Assembly: GCA_028023455.1 (NCBI GenBank)
Contig: JAQFVV010006736.1
Coordinates: forward strand, 122,501 to 186,500
From: Epiperipatus broadwayi
Lineage: Eukaryota > Onychophora > Udeonychophora > Euonychophora > Peripatidae
Direction: 5' to 3'
Length of the DNA stretch: 64,000 nt
Shown here: positions 35,707 through 51,954 of the stretch, piece by piece
Position numbering within the stretch: the first letter of the stretch is position 1
Layout: the number at the start of each line of letters is the position of its first letter
The notes under the pieces: generated by a model
The model's input: the letters and a program-made list of their open reading frames with translations, nothing else
Databases searched by the model: none
What the model was told of the DNA's origin: nothing
Position numbers and translations under genes: made by a program

Positions 35707-37262
35707 TGAACCGAGTTTGAATGTGTGCATTCGAAACACCGGCCTCTTAGGCAGAGAAGAACATACTCGGAGAGTATGTATGCCCAAACGATAGCTATAA
35801 AATATATAGCTAGAGTTACATTTCCAGGACATAACTTCTTCTTGACTGTTGAGTTCAACACCAAATTCAAAGCACTTTTTTTTGTTTGTGTATAAACACG
35901 GGCGCCAGCTATCTATTCAAAGATGAATAAATAACGCACTTTGAGCAATGGCCACTAACTCAACGCCTAAATCCACGACTAGCTCAGCTGTTTGTAATCA
36001 CTAATAGATTATACATAATTAGTGGTTAAAAGACTTGATAAAGAATTGTAAAAAGAATTTATAAAAAGAATTGTAAAAGAATTGATAAAAAATTTGATAA
36101 AAGGAATTGATAAAAAGAATTGACCGACAAATAAAGTTTAATTTTAAAGATAATTTATTAACTAACATTTATTTACTAAATTTAAACATTTTATAATTCT
36201 AATAAAACACACGCATATTTTAAATTAACATTTCTAAATAGTTTAAATATTCCTATAGATTTAATAACAGAACACTCTAATTTAACTAATAAATATTGAT
36301 ATAATGATCACGCACATATTAACTCATGCACACATATAATAATGATAATAAAGGACTACATAGCATTTGAAATTTAATCACACACATCAATAGTTCATTT
36401 ATGTATGATATAGAGTTCATATAATTAGACTCTTGAAAGATTCGTATGAATTAATGAAATGCAATGGCTATTACAGTATAAACGAAAATAAGCAAATGTT
36501 TTACCTAGGATTTTGAACGTAGATTTAACACTTTGTTTTCTTCTTGTTTGTTGTTTCTTCCAGTATGAATGGTTCCAGTATGAATGCTTCCAGCCGGCTG
36601 GGACGTTTCCTTGCTGAGTTTCCTGATTTTCACGATTATTACTATCGGAGACAAATAGATACTGACGGAGATTTTTTAAGATGTTAAGCTGACATTATTT
36701 CATGGGCAGATCTGCTGTTTTCTAGGACATCTGGGCTGGAGATAAACATGCATTCCCAAGATCTTCTCAACACTGCATTTTGTTTGTTAACTGCTCAATT
36801 AATTTCTGAACTGCACTACTCAATTACTTTGTGAACTGAACTCACTCAATTAATTTGTGGAATGAATCATCTGATAAAAAAAAAGGTCTATTTATACTTG
36901 CACCTTGTTGTCTTTCTAATATCTCTGGCAAAGATCTGTTGTCAAATTCCAATGATAATCATTTGATAAACGTGTTTTGGAAGATTGCTTAATTAGTAAT
37001 AGCCATGCAATAAAACGTGTTGTTTTATTTTATTTATAGCCATTGCCGTGGTTTTAATGATAATCTTCTTTTATTTCGCATACATTTTATTTATTTACAA
37101 ATCGCACATAAATACGCACATATATTTTTAATACAATTTATTATTTAGTTTTAACATTATTTTTTCTTTAATGAAAAGAGATTGGTATGTTTTTCTTTAA
37201 CGAAAGATTATTTTAATAATATAATTTTAGATAAAATTATATGTGCCTATATCAATATAGGT

Positions 37263-37265
<3 letters not shown>
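35707..37265 (-). repeat. 5' LTR of the gag-only element
   Basis: The promoter-bearing copy in element orientation. The TATA box on the minus strand (TATAAATAG) lies at plus 36888-36896, about 370 bp from the LTR start, so U3 is short and R-U5 long. The minisatellite is at 36026-36123. The outer end abuts (AT)n at 37266. Confidence 0.9.
36888..36896 (-). promoter_or_regulatory. TATA box of the 5' LTR
   Basis: TATAAATAG on the minus strand, kept in both LTRs (also plus 32193-32201), in a GC-richer context (GCAGG or GCAAG upstream). Placed where a U3 promoter is expected. Activity is inferred only. Confidence 0.55.
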
Positions 37266-37301
<36 letters not shown>

Positions 37302-37345
37302 TTTATATCTAAATATGTATATGTGCCTTTATCAATATATATATA
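37266..37345. repeat. (AT)n at the LTR-element insertion border
   Basis: AT runs at 37266-37294 and about 37336-37351 enclose GTGCCTTTATCAATATAT. This echoes the LTR end sequence GTGCCTATATCAATATAG, so part of the LTR end may be duplicated here. Confidence 0.6.
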
Positions 37346-40240
37346 TATATAGTGATGTATATTCACATATTTATAAGAGGTAAAGAATTTTCATGATCTT
37401 TTATATGTAAATATTTATAATTTACCTGGATTATACTGCACATTTAAAAAAAAAAAAATGCCAGTTATGATATATTCAGAAAAACTACCAATTAAAGACT
37501 GGCATTACAAAATAATGTAATAACTTCTAGGAATACTGTAGTATTTGCTTTGCCCATCTTTGAATTAAAACTGGTAATAAATGGGGTAAGAGTTGCTGTG
37601 AAATATTCTATATCTTTTGTACCATTTTTTTTAGAAATACTAATTGTAATCATAAATATTATTGTATGCATTTACTGAATTTTAATAAAGTAAAATTAAT
37701 ATATATGTAACAAAAAATATGATGCTTTATTAGAAAATAAAATTATCAAGTTTCTGTCTTGCTTGTTTTCACAGCATATTTTTAAGAGTTCTTTGTTCTA
37801 TTTTTTTTCTCTTGTTAAATAATTATGATTTAAAAATAAAAAATCAAATCAATGAAAATTGATAGTTTGCATTCTAATTGGTGCATCCAAGTTTTTAAAA
37901 AATGCCATAACCATATTTTCTCACATATACTGCACTTTCATGCTAAAAGCACACATCCATTTTTTTTCAGTAAATTACTCAGATTTTTTTACAATGGAAA
38001 ATAAAATAAAAACAATATAGTACTTAATATTATAGGATATTTTATGGCAGCTCTAATTCATAAGTACTCATTATTAGTTAAATATCCTTGATTATATAAG
38101 GTTTGTATATCACTTATTAACACTTTATATGTACAAAAAGTGGATATATTAAATACTTTCTCAATTAGACAAGTCTGTTTTACAATCTGCATTAGAAGAT
38201 TTTTATGAAATTTTAGATGTAAATATTAATAATATAATAGAATTCATTTACATATTTCTCAAGATAAAGTTTATTTATAATATAATGATCAAATTATCAT
38301 CTAAAAACTGGTATTGCAAATTGAAACCACACTACCTAATGATAATATTGTCTGATCCACCATTAAATCAAAAATGATACTACTTTTAGTTTATTATCTT
38401 AGATTTTATAAATATTGTATAAGTTGTATATTGGAAATTAAACTTCATGTCCAAAAATTAAAAATTAACTTTTAAAATATTTTTCATTAGTAAATAAAAC
38501 TCTTTCACAATAAATTATATATATGAGAAAACTTTTACAAGCTTTTAGATGGAAGTAGAAATAATTTAATGGGATTTTTCCTATATAAATATAATTATTT
38601 TATATAATTTTTTTTATTGAAAAATTACTTATTTTAGAGTTTTCATACATATAATCTATTAATATTCTGATTTTCAATTATTATGTAATCTAGGATAATA
38701 AATTAAAAAATGATAACACTTGGTTTAAAAATGAAGCAAGCAGATATTAGTATTACAAATATTACTATGAAATAATGGGATTTCAGTTTGCAATGTAAAC
38801 TTTAATTAATAATTAGTCTGATTGCATCATAACTGAAATTTATGTAATAAATATATAGAGAAATTATCATAAACGATCAATATTTATTTCAAAATACCTA
38901 TGAAAGTCTTCTAATTATTATAATATAATTTTTTAAGGAAAAGTATTGTTTACTTGTGAAAATATTTGAAAAGTTATGATATTTTCAATTTTCAGATCTC
39001 TAAAGTATTATTATATGTTTTACAGCCTTTATATAACCTGGAATAATAAATTGAGGGTTTGCAATGCGTGTTTTTAATTGGTGGTTTCCTGGTTACATTG
39101 TGACTGAAATTCACTTTAAAAGATACGTCCAAAAATACATTAAAATGTTGATTAAAGTGATTAAAGAAATAAAAATAATTGATTCTAAATATTGTCATAA
39201 ACATTTTACAAAGATAAATCAAATTAATAAATAACTGAAAATTCTTTAATAGTATTCAATTTTTTAATCAATATCTTTATCAATTGCATATCAATTTTTG
39301 TCGTCACCAATTGAATAAAAACTATTATTAATTTTCAGCCTGATTTATTGATAACGTTTGATAATAGCTCATGTATTTAGATAAAAATTTCAATTCTATT
39401 TATTTATATAGAACTTATTTAAAAGTATCCACATGATTTGCAAACAAGTATATTTAATTACCAGATGAAACATTATAATCCATAATATCAATAAACGAAA
39501 ACAATCCATGAATGACGACCTGATTAAGATTCAACAATCAATTGAAGATAAAATGCATGGAAATATTATTTTAAATATACTGTGATGCGGAAAGTAAAAA
39601 AAAAAAAATTGCATTCTTATTCCCCCCCCCCCCCCCAAAAAAAAAAAAAGAAAGTCGACATCTCCTACATTCTAACACTTCTCTTTCTGCCTATATGATA
39701 AATGTATAAAATCTCGTTAAAAAAGTATATAAAGGAAAAGGTTACACATTTATGTTAATTTAATTAAATAATTAGGCTTTAAATAATTTAAATAAAAATC
39801 TAATAAAGATTTTAATATCTAAATAAAATGACTTTTTTTAAAATTAATCTAAAAAGAAAAAAAATTGAGGTAAAAAAAAAATCATAAATGTCAACCGGTA
39901 ATATGCATCGATTATTTAAGTTGAACTTTGAAATGACGCACGAGACATATCAATAAAAATTATGAAATGATTTTCTTTTATGTTAGATTATGTAATATTA
40001 ATTTATGTAGTATTTTTTAAAAAAAAATACTTTCTCGCATAATACTAGAATAATAATACTTGGTATATTTTACAAGACATAATTTCTAGCAGTTTATAAA
40101 TGAACATAAATGCCTCGTTTACTGCATATAAAGTTTTAAACAATTTTTCTATTTATTTTTTAATGTACTTGCTATGAATAACAATTAGTGCGTAGCAATA
40201 ATATAATAGAATAATTTATTCCTTGGATATGGATCAAAAT
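37346..40240. other. AT-rich spacer
   Basis: A poly(C) run at about 39623-39636 followed by poly(A). No supported gene. The minus-strand frame at 38992-39222 has no recognisable motif. Confidence 0.4.
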
Positions 40241-40244
40241 TCAA

Positions 40245-40445
40245 GAATGATCATCAGTTTGGTCACTTCTGGCTCGAACTTCTTATAAACTCTCGACCCA
40301 TTTGATTATTTATTTATTTAACTCTGGAGTTATATAAAAAGTATGGGGATGAGAAATGGATCCGCGATCTCTGTATCTTGAATATCAGAATCTGCCACTC
40401 TATTACAGTTCTGAGTCAAACAGAGCTGATTTATAGTTATAAAAA
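40245..40445 (-). mobile_element. Possible tRNA-headed SINE, second family
   Basis: Minus strand: ACTCAGAACTGTAATAGAGTGG, then GATATTCAAGATACAGAG and ATCGCGGATCC..TCTCATCCCC. The order resembles the tRNA-like head at 47525, with AGAGTG, GATATTCAAGA and a GCG(A)T-containing B-box position aligned. Downstream tails differ. Conserved spacing between two loci supports a family, but the B box is degenerate and no target duplication was seen. Confidence 0.38.
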
Positions 40446-40479
40446 AATAAGAAACAAAATACCCCCCCCCCCCAGAATT

Positions 40480-42150
40480 ATTACATCTTTCTGAATTGCC
40501 AAGTATTTTAAATGAAGTAGTGAAACATATAATTAAATCTATGGGAAAAAAAGCTACTGAAATGATAAAATTATAATCTATATCTTAAAAGAAGCAAAAA
40601 AAATTGTTGGCAAAGTTATAAATCAAGTGCCTAAATGATAAAGATGTACCAAAATATTGAAAGAATACACTAACAATACTGATATTTTAAAAAAGTGATA
40701 AATAAAATATTAGTAATTTCAGCCATATCAATCTTTTATTAGTTCTATAGAAAATCTTTACCAAGATAATTGCTAACTTTTCTAAAGTGAACTTTGGACT
40801 GCAACCAATCAAGAAAACAAGCTGAATTTAAAAGTGGTTTATACAATAAATCCTATTAACATATTGAGAGAAGTTATAGAACAACCTGGATTTAAAAGTG
40901 GTTTTAGTCCAATATATCTTATTCAAGTATTGAAAGAAATTATAGAAAGAACCAATGAGTTTCAATTATTCTTTGGATATGTAGATTATGAAAAGACATT
41001 TGATTCTATAAACATTTTTACAATGATTAAAGCATTGGATCATCAAGATATAGACCCAAAAATTTACCATATCATGAAGAATATTTATCAAAATGCAAAG
41101 GCAATGATTAAATGCATAGTGATATTAAGACCACTGAAAAAGGTGAGCACAGGGTGATTCCATATCTCCAAAACTTTTTACAACAGAACTAATTTGTGGA
41201 TTAAAATGGGAAACTAAAAAAATAAAAAAAATAGTTGGAGATTATTTAAGTCATTTAGATTTTGAAGATGATGAGTTTGTTTTTGTAAATAATACTTTAG
41301 AGCTTCAAAATGTACAATACGAGTTATCAAATGAAAATAAAACAAATAAGACTGAAATTAAATATTAAAAGAATTAAACTAATGTTCAATGAATTTTTTC
41401 AGAAGAAAAAAATAAAGATTGACAATCATGAATTAGAAAAAGTTAATAGTTACAAATATTTTGATCAGATTAAAAAAATGGCTTTGAAATTTAAAGGTTA
41501 ATAAGAAGTTTGAGCACCAAAAGTGCTAATATTGGATTCAATCTGAGTCTAACACTTCAGAGTTGGACACCCTAACATTGCACTAATCCATGTGGGACTT
41601 TTGATCATATTATGGATGAAAACACAATGGATAAAATTAATCATATAATTGAATTCAGATGGGGTGACTTTGATAGAAATAAGTAAATCCTACAAAGAAA
41701 TATGTGCTTGTGTTGAGAAAGGAACATTTTAAATAAAAATGTTTTACAATTTTTATTTATGGATCTGAGACTTGGACATTTAATTAAAAAGAAATTCAGA
41801 AAATTCAGATCATGCAATAGTGTATGGAGAAATATAATTTAGAAATAATAATAAGAAATTGAAAATGAAATATATGGTTGAAAGAACAAAAAAGTTATCA
41901 TTGAATGAATTAAGAGAGTGGGATGGACATATTTCTAACATAAATAAAAAAAAAGATGGTCTGTTAAAGTTAGCCTCAAGATATTATAAATGGATAAAAA
42001 AATCACACATAAAAAGAATAAAACAAAGAAGTAAGTTTGCTACTATGTTGTAGAGAAGAGAAGCTAAAGATCACAGAAGCTAGATTAAAATTGAAAAGAC
42101 CATTCTGCAGTAACAAAATAATAACTGAAAGTGATAATGATGATATCTTA
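40480..42150 (+). pseudogene. RTE LINE, RT region, decayed
   Basis: Same family as the copy at base 1 but reaching further 5'. Finger-domain remnants come first (NISNFSHINLLLVL at about 40712; KIFTKIIAN, 40751-40777), then FKSGFSPIYLIQVLKEIIE and VDYEKTFDSINI in an open frame at 40834-41157. Motif B is frame-shifted near 41148. FADD has become FEDD near 41262. YKYFDQI follows near 41453. An insertion of about 110 bp of unrelated sequence (41505-41620) interrupts it. The tail is a degenerate GATAATGATGATAT near 42130. It is more decayed than the 5' copy. Confidence 0.8.
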
Positions 42151-42339
42151 GAAGAAAATAGATTTGACAAATGAATACAATAGATTACACACATTTTTTA
42201 CTTTAGACTGCATTATCCTGAACAAATTAGATTCGAAGTGTCTTAAATTTTATATAATATATTATCTAATAATTCTAGTGAGATCATCTGATTGGAGAGA
42301 AAAGTTTTCAACTTATAAAAGTTAAGTCAAGTTTTACAA

Positions 42340-42610
42340 AAGGCAGTATCATGTGAAAATGGGTGATAATCATAGTCTAATATATTCAGGAGTTGTTAAA
42401 TATGAGGTACAACATTTCCCTCTGATTGTTTATAGTGATTTCAAAATAGCTTGCTATTGTATTGAGATTGCATTAGTATATAGAATTCAGGCTCTTTGTT
42501 ATAAAACAACAATAAATTGAATGCTTAAAAATAACAATTTTAGATAAAATATAAATGGAATCACATCTCATTGTGGATTGATAATAACTTTAAGTTTAAT
42601 TTCATCTACA
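42340..42610 (+). repeat. Dispersed repeat, copy 1
   Basis: TTCAGGAGTTGTTAAATATG and TTGTTTATAGTGATTT recur at about 43385-43440. Both copies end with a GGATTGAYAATAACTTT motif (42570 and 43605). Class unknown. It follows the RTE tail by about 200 bases. Confidence 0.75.
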
Positions 42611-43369
42611 TTTGATGTATCTCTATTAATATTTATATTTATTAACTGTTGTTTTATTCATATTTTCTCAATGAGGTGCTTTATATTACAATTAATTCAC
42701 CATCTATTAAGAGAAATCACTAATTATTTTTTTAAATATTAAAATAACATTTTATCCTAATATTTTAATTCCCAAAAAAATTCTGTAAATATCATGATAC
42801 CTAAACATTTGACAGCTTGAATCATTTTTAAACCCTGTCTTGATGGGTTTTTTTTTTATTCTTTGGCAGTCTCTAACTTTGGTAAGAATAGAATATTATA
42901 TTTTTGAGTTAAGTCAAACTGCAGAAAGGTCATTATAAACTCTTGGTTAACATTATCTTTTACTGCTGCTAGAATATTTTGCAATATTGTAAAAATTATT
43001 AAAAAGTTTAAACTGTTAAAGCATAATTTCATAAATTTATCAGATATTGATATTTATTCAATCATATTTTAAATATAAATGTCAGATAATAGAGATTTCA
43101 TTCATTTTCTCAAATGAAACTATTTTTCCTGACAGTAATTAATAAGAAAAAAAAAACATTTGTTGTTTTAATTACAATGTAATTTTTAATGCATGCAAAA
43201 GTCAAGTGCAATTTTTTTTAGAATTTCCTTTATTTCTAAAGAAAAATATTTATCAATTAAAATAAAATTTATTATATTCTAATAAATAATATTGGTTTAA
43301 TATTAAAATTAAAGTTGAAAGTTTTCAGCCAGAGAAAACAATTAAAATTGCTACAATGCAAAGGCACTG

Positions 43370-43730
<361 letters not shown>

Positions 43731-43924
43731 CAAATCAATGTCTGTATTTCTTCAAAATAATATATGTAAATTTATAGATAAATATTAGAAAATACAATAC
43801 TTAAAAGTTTATAAAAACTATATCTATAAATGTCATTTAGGAGCTCTTTCAACTATCCTTCTAGTTTTTGTCAACTAATGCTTTAAAAGGTCAACTTTCC
43901 CATAATTCCATGATGTCAACTTTC

Positions 43925-44640
43925 CCATAATTCCATGATCTTAACACTTTCTGCCTACCTATTGATTAAATCTTGCTTGTATTTATATATTAACATAGCT
44001 TCCTTAATTTTTCTTTTATTATTATTTCTTTCAGTTTTCAATATTTTTACATTACTATAATTAAAATCAAAACCATATATACATGATTGATTATGGTCAT
44101 AAAAAAAGTAAGCTGATAAATTATCATTATTTTTATAATTTTGTTTTTATTTTGAATCTTTTTTAATAAAAACAAGTGCTCTTTTGTTTTTTTTCCAATG
44201 TGCATCTCGACTCACCTATATATACACTGCCACACCTACATGTCCATTTGTAAATGATATAATTTTTATTAATCAATAAGGTTTTATCTCTTGAATTATT
44301 TATTAATTTATTTAATGTAGGTGGTGCATAAAATGCAATGTCACATATACCTTTATAAATTTTCTTAATAAAACTTGCCTGTTGATTTGAAATATATGGT
44401 ATTGATATACAAATTTTTTTATCAAAAGAATTAACATTATTATGAATATTATTTTTATATTTAGAATTAAAATTTTTAATAGTATAATAAACATAATTAT
44501 AACTATATCCAAAATTTAACAATTCATTATAATAAATTTCAATATTTTTGGTTTTATCTGATGAATATTTACAAAGACTATCATTTCTAAATAAGGAAGA
44601 CTTTAAACCTGTTGCAGCAGCTTCAAAATAACACTTTGAA
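43925..44640 (-). pseudogene. Penelope-like element, linker and GIY-YIG endonuclease
   Basis: On the minus strand an open frame (stop at 44163) carries the PLE post-RT region: YYNELLNFGYSYNYVYYTI, KKICISIPYISN, FYAPPTLNKLIN, then the nuclease start YKWTCRCGSVYIGESR, with a Cys-rich lead and the YIG catalytic strand. After frameshifts at about 44185-44120 it resumes with LSAYFFYDHNQS, GFDFNYSNVKIL and NKRKIKEAMLIYK to about 43990. The domain makes the DNA nick that primes PLE reverse transcription. The RT itself is absent: the 5' end meets a (TAA)n tract at 44645, so the copy is 5'-truncated. The poly-Leu start of the open frame is only the microsatellite. Confidence 0.82.
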
Positions 44641-44644
44641 TGAG

Positions 44645-47520
<2,876 letters not shown>

Positions 47521-47524
47521 CAAG

Positions 47525-47758
47525 TGAAGAATAGCTCAGTTGGTAGAGTGTTTGCCTTAAATTCGATATTCAAGAATCTAAAGGTGCGATTTCAACTTCT
47601 AAGTGAATATTGTCACTGTGCATAGAGGCCAGAAACACCTGAAGAAGAGTGGAGAATAATACTACTTGTAACATTGTGTAATTACTAATCTGCGTTATAT
47701 ATTTGTGTGCTATTACTTGTTTGTATTTGGAAAGTTTAAATAAAGTTTAAAATTTTCT
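47525..47758 (+). mobile_element. tRNA-derived SINE, second family
   Basis: The head has a consensus A box (TAGCTCAGTTGG, 47532-47543) and a B-box position (GTGCGATTTCAAC, about 47584). An unrelated body follows (CCAGAAACACCTGAAGAAGA) and an end AATAAAGTTTAAA. This tRNA-head plus non-tRNA-body design is typical of SINEs. The anticodon arm is degenerate. A head with similar layout lies at 40245. No target duplication identified. Confidence 0.5.
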
Positions 47759-50104
47759 ACATTCAACATTCACTCATAAATTGATGGAAATAGTCCAACA
47801 TATCATATTTTATAATATATATAGATATGCTTTACAATATATAAGATAAGAAATTCTCTCATTTTTATTTAGCATAATTTATTTTTCATAATGATTTTTA
47901 TATCTTGGATTTGCTTATTAATATTAGCATTATACTAATACTTTGACAAGCTTCACATTTTGATGGATCATTTTACGTTGTCATAGTAGTAGAGATTACT
48001 CAATAATATTGTGAAAAGGTAGAAGTCAATTTTTAAAAGTGAAATACTTAACTACGTATTTCTTTATACCATTGATTTTTCAGAATGAGTAAACACAGAT
48101 TATTTATTCATCGATGTGCTTATTATAAATTTCTAATTTATTTGTTTTAATCCAATTTCTTTCTGCTTTGCTATATGCAGTAAATTATTTATTGCACACA
48201 TTATAATCGTGGATTGTTTCAAAATTTTGAGTTGTGTCAGTATATTTAATGATATAAAGTCATTATTTAAAAAGTTTGTAACGTTTCGATTGAGTATCAT
48301 TTTATTGGATTTGAGATTATTCATTATTGTCAACTCAAGTACTGCATTTTGTTCAGTGAATACTTTTATTTTTCAGAGTTTAGTTGAAATTATTAATTAT
48401 ATTTGCTTAAAGACGAAAAAAATAGTAATTGAGAGATTCAAAGTAATGAATATTAATATGTTTTGATCTATTTATATTAGTTTCATTTGATGTGGATTGA
48501 CAAAATTAAATAACAATGTTATCTCATGTTTGGAAACAGTCACCAAATCTGCAACACTTAGAAAATAAGCCGTGCAAGATCTGGAGCCAATGTGATCCAA
48601 GCCTATGGGATGCATATTTTAAAATGAAGTTCAACTGAGAGTTAATAACTTTTTAATCTTTAGTATTCCATTCGAAATTGTTGGAATTTCACAAAATTTT
48701 GCATGTCATTTTTTTCAATCTATACTCACAACCTTTACATGAATAATACATTTTATTATTACAAAATGCTAAATATAGAACAGAAAACGAAATAAGAATA
48801 TGAACCTTTATTTAAAAATGATTGAGTTTTATAAACATTTTTGAAAATGACTTTTAATTTGCATTCCCCCCCAGGTAATTGTTATTAGAAATAATAGCTT
48901 ATTTATAATAAGCATAGAATTTTTAGTAATGACAACTCAACAATAACAATAATTAATTAAAAGGTAAGTATTTTTTAATAAATAAGATATATATTTTTTA
49001 AATATTTAAACATTGATAAATAAATATTTGATTTCTGTAATTATATTGGTATAGCAAAATAACTTTTAATAGCTATTTTTCCATTTACTTGTATTTATTG
49101 AGATAAGGAGAGGTTTTGAAACTATCAAAAGTAAGGCATAACATTTTCTTGGAGTTTCTACTATCCATCTTTAGTGGCTGTATAATATACATTTAAAAAT
49201 TGAACTTGATATAAAATCACATCGCAATGAAAATAGAAACTTTTATTGGTTTTACTTAAGATGACATTTGAAGTCAGCATCCAGCAAAGAGTATGAATAA
49301 TGGTCTTTTCGTTTTACCTAATAATTCACTTCGATCTTTTGTAAACATTATTGACAGATGATGACAATAAGGAGGATATTTTTTGAAAATAAAGAGCAAT
49401 AAGGCAAATATATAAATTTCACTACATCACTTCAAAATTATCAACTATTAATAATATATAAAAATCAGTTAAATGAATTCATTTAAACAAAAATACTGAT
49501 AGAGAATTAAGATTCTGCTAACAGATAATAATTGAATTAATTTTGTAAATTTATAGTACCCTTCAATAAACATAAAACAATATTATAATTAATTATACAA
49601 AAATTTATTCTCTACTTTTGGCTTTGCCTAAAGCAGACATTAGAAGTCTTGCGAAGAACTTGTCTTCACATGGTTTGGCTCTTCAACTGGCTTATTATAT
49701 TCTTGGCTATTGTTTATAAAGTACCAATGTTCTGTGATATATATTTTAACAACTACCATTACATTCTATAAACCATGATCAACAATTATTTTTTTATATA
49801 ATCCAATAACCAGGACGGCTAATTTTGGACAATTATTGTGAGAAAAATCAATGAGTATGAGGTGTCGTTTTATATTAAGTTTGTATATTATATAAGAATC
49901 ATTTTATTCTATAATTATTTATGCTAGATTAAAACTTGGATTCATTATGACATAGATTCATGTCAATATTTAATAAAATAGAATAATAGAAAATAAGGAA
50001 ATAAAAATAAACTTATTAAAAGAGATATTAAGAAGATTCTATTTCTCCAACTATTTACAGTATTTTTAAAGAAAATATTTTGTAAATCAAGAGTTAAAAC
50101 AAAA
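47759..50104. other. AT-rich spacer
   Basis: No supported gene. The plus-strand frame at 48209-48466 (85 codons) has no recognisable domain. Confidence 0.4.
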
Positions 50105-50646
50105 GAAAGTAAAAGGAAATTGAGATTATTTAAATCATGGATGATGGTTTTCACAAATAATACTTCAAAACTGCTATTAGATGAAAGAACAAAACTAAAA
50201 ATAAATATTTATAAAACTAATTACATAAATCAAATTATTAATGCTAATTAATAACATTAATTGTAGAATTAAATAAAACATTTTTTTTAAAATAGTATTT
50301 TTTTAATAAATTTTATACTATTGCTTCATTACAGATTTAAGATTTGGCCATTGGCCCTATTAAAAGTACGAAAAATCAAAAGTGAAAGGCATAAGCGACA
50401 GACAACAAAAACATTGAAAAGATTAAACTGGTCTATATTCTAAACCGAGTACTGTATATAAAAATACCTAAAATTTTAAAAACTGGGTCATAAATACATT
50501 TTAAGACATCTAAAAATAAACCATGTATTAGATATATAGATAAAATGAATACATTTTCTGAAAAAAAAAAAAAGACAACAGAAAATATGGATAGAAATTA
50601 TTGCGGTAAATCGATAATAGTTAAAAATAATAAACAATGATGATGA
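50105..50646 (+). pseudogene. RTE LINE remnant, heavily decayed
   Basis: Bases 50118-50225 align by eye with 328-470 of the first RTE: GAGATTATTTAAATCATGGA, then TTTTCACAAATAATACTT, AGATGAAAGAACAAAACTAA and ATAAATATTTATAAAACTAA. Later blocks follow in order (AAAAGATTAAACTGG near 50415, ATAGATAAAATGAAT near 50535, and a GATGATGA tail at 50638-50645). No open frame survives. It is the oldest of the four copies. Confidence 0.62.
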
Positions 50647-51413
50647 CATATAATAGTTCTTTAAAATATTATAAAATATTTAAAAATTTTAAATTAGGAA
50701 TTCATTTTTCAAAGATTACTTGGATTAATGTAATTAAAGGTAATAAAAAAACATATTATTTAAATATTTTTATACAATACATTCGTTTTTACTTCCTTTT
50801 CCTATTATTGATTTTTTAAAAGTTTAATTACTACCAGATTTAAGCTATGTTTTTGAGTGAATACATAATGTTAGTACAGAAAAAAATTCTTAAGCATATA
50901 ATCCCATACATATACACACTAATAATTAAACAGAAACGCTTGCATTATCTTGGCTTTATTAACCAAAGGAATAAAAAAAAACTGATACCAAATCTCAAAT
51001 TTGATTACTTCAATAAATACTTGAATGATTATTATAAAAACAGTTATTAAACTAAAGAATATTCCTAATCTAGAAATAAATTATAAATCTCTTTTAAAGA
51101 TTAATTAAACTTAAATACATGGTATAATTTAATTTAATGTCTCTTTTTCTACTATCTTATAATATGATCAATCTTAAAAATGAATACCATCTTGAAAATA
51201 TGACGGTTGTTTCAAATTCTTTAAAGATTGTATTAGTGAATATTCAAGTGGAAGTCAAAATAGTGAATATAAATTGAGGATGATCACTATGGCAAATACT
51301 CACATAAAGATCCATCATTAGCAAGAATAATGGAATATAAGTTTTTTAAAAAAAGAAGCCCTTTATTCTTTCATATAATGAATGAAGTGATGAAAAGGTC
51401 AGGATTAAATGTT
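50647..51413. other. AT-rich spacer
   Basis: Nothing recognisable. Confidence 0.4.
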
Positions 51414-51428
51414 AACTCAGTGTTAGTT

Positions 51429-51544
51429 GTTGTCTTGCGTTGTTAACCGAGAGGTATCGCAGCCGCCATGCAAGCAAGTAGTTGGTTGCAGACGGTTGTG
51501 GGTTCGCGTTCCGGCCGATGCTATGACACATGGAAAAAAAAAAA
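51429..51544 (+). mobile_element. tRNA-derived SINE, copy 3 (best preserved)
   Basis: Plus-strand copy of the family at 4887 and 19854: TTAACCGAGAGGTATCGC (A box region), GTGGGTTCGCGTTCC (B box), GGCCGATGCTATGACA and poly(A). A 15 bp duplication flanks it with one mismatch (AACTCAGTGTTAGTT at 51414-51428, AACTCAGTGTTTGTT at 51545-51559). CpGs are well kept, so it is young. The head looks like a class II (Leu/Ser-type) tRNA. Confidence 0.85.
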
Positions 51545-51954
51545 AACTCAGTGTTTGTTAATAAAAACTGTTTTTATCTTCATTATATTGATATTGAGGT
51601 TCATTCGTTTTATTTTTCAATATTTTAATACTGCGTAAGAATTTTGGATTCATGATCTAAATTTAATTTATTCTTAGCTATTAATTTTATAAGAAAATTA
51701 AATTATGTTTAAAAAGCAAATGAATGAATTTGACTGCGCATGCTATTTTTGTAAGCAATGGTTTAAATTGGAAATGTTACGTCTACTAAGCTTTTATTTC
51801 GTGAAGCAGACAAATTTCATCACATTGTTCTACAATTGACCAACGACGTTTAGGATAAAGATACAAAGGAATGAGGATCCCCCTTTTTTATATAAAGATA
51901 TTGAAATGTTGAAAATTTAATAAATAAAAACAATATTTGTGTCATATCTCACCT

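Larger units (their letters stand above)
31012..37265 (-). mobile_element. LTR retrotransposon with gag only (pol absent), complete between LTRs
   Basis: Two direct repeats of 1559 bp bound a 3.1 kb interior. The LTRs read TG...CA (TGAACC at 31012 and 35707; GGTACA ending 32570 and 37265) and sit in an (AT)n tract on both outer sides. Orientation is minus. Just inside the left (3') LTR is the purine tract AAAAGGAAGGGCGG (minus strand, about 32576-32590). Just inside the right (5') LTR is TGGCTTTACCC, then AATGTGGGCCGAAC, a weak match to a lysine-tRNA primer site. The interior holds a decayed gag (33972-35334). I see no protease, RT, RNase H or integrase motif in the other 1.4 kb. The arrangement resembles gag-only non-autonomous elements (TR-GAG/LARD type), presumably served in trans. 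Confidence 0.85.

Noticed and set aside
44555-44580. CTGATGA at the PLE on the plus strand
   Set aside because: No stem II or GAAA at a usable distance; it is antisense to the PLE linker.
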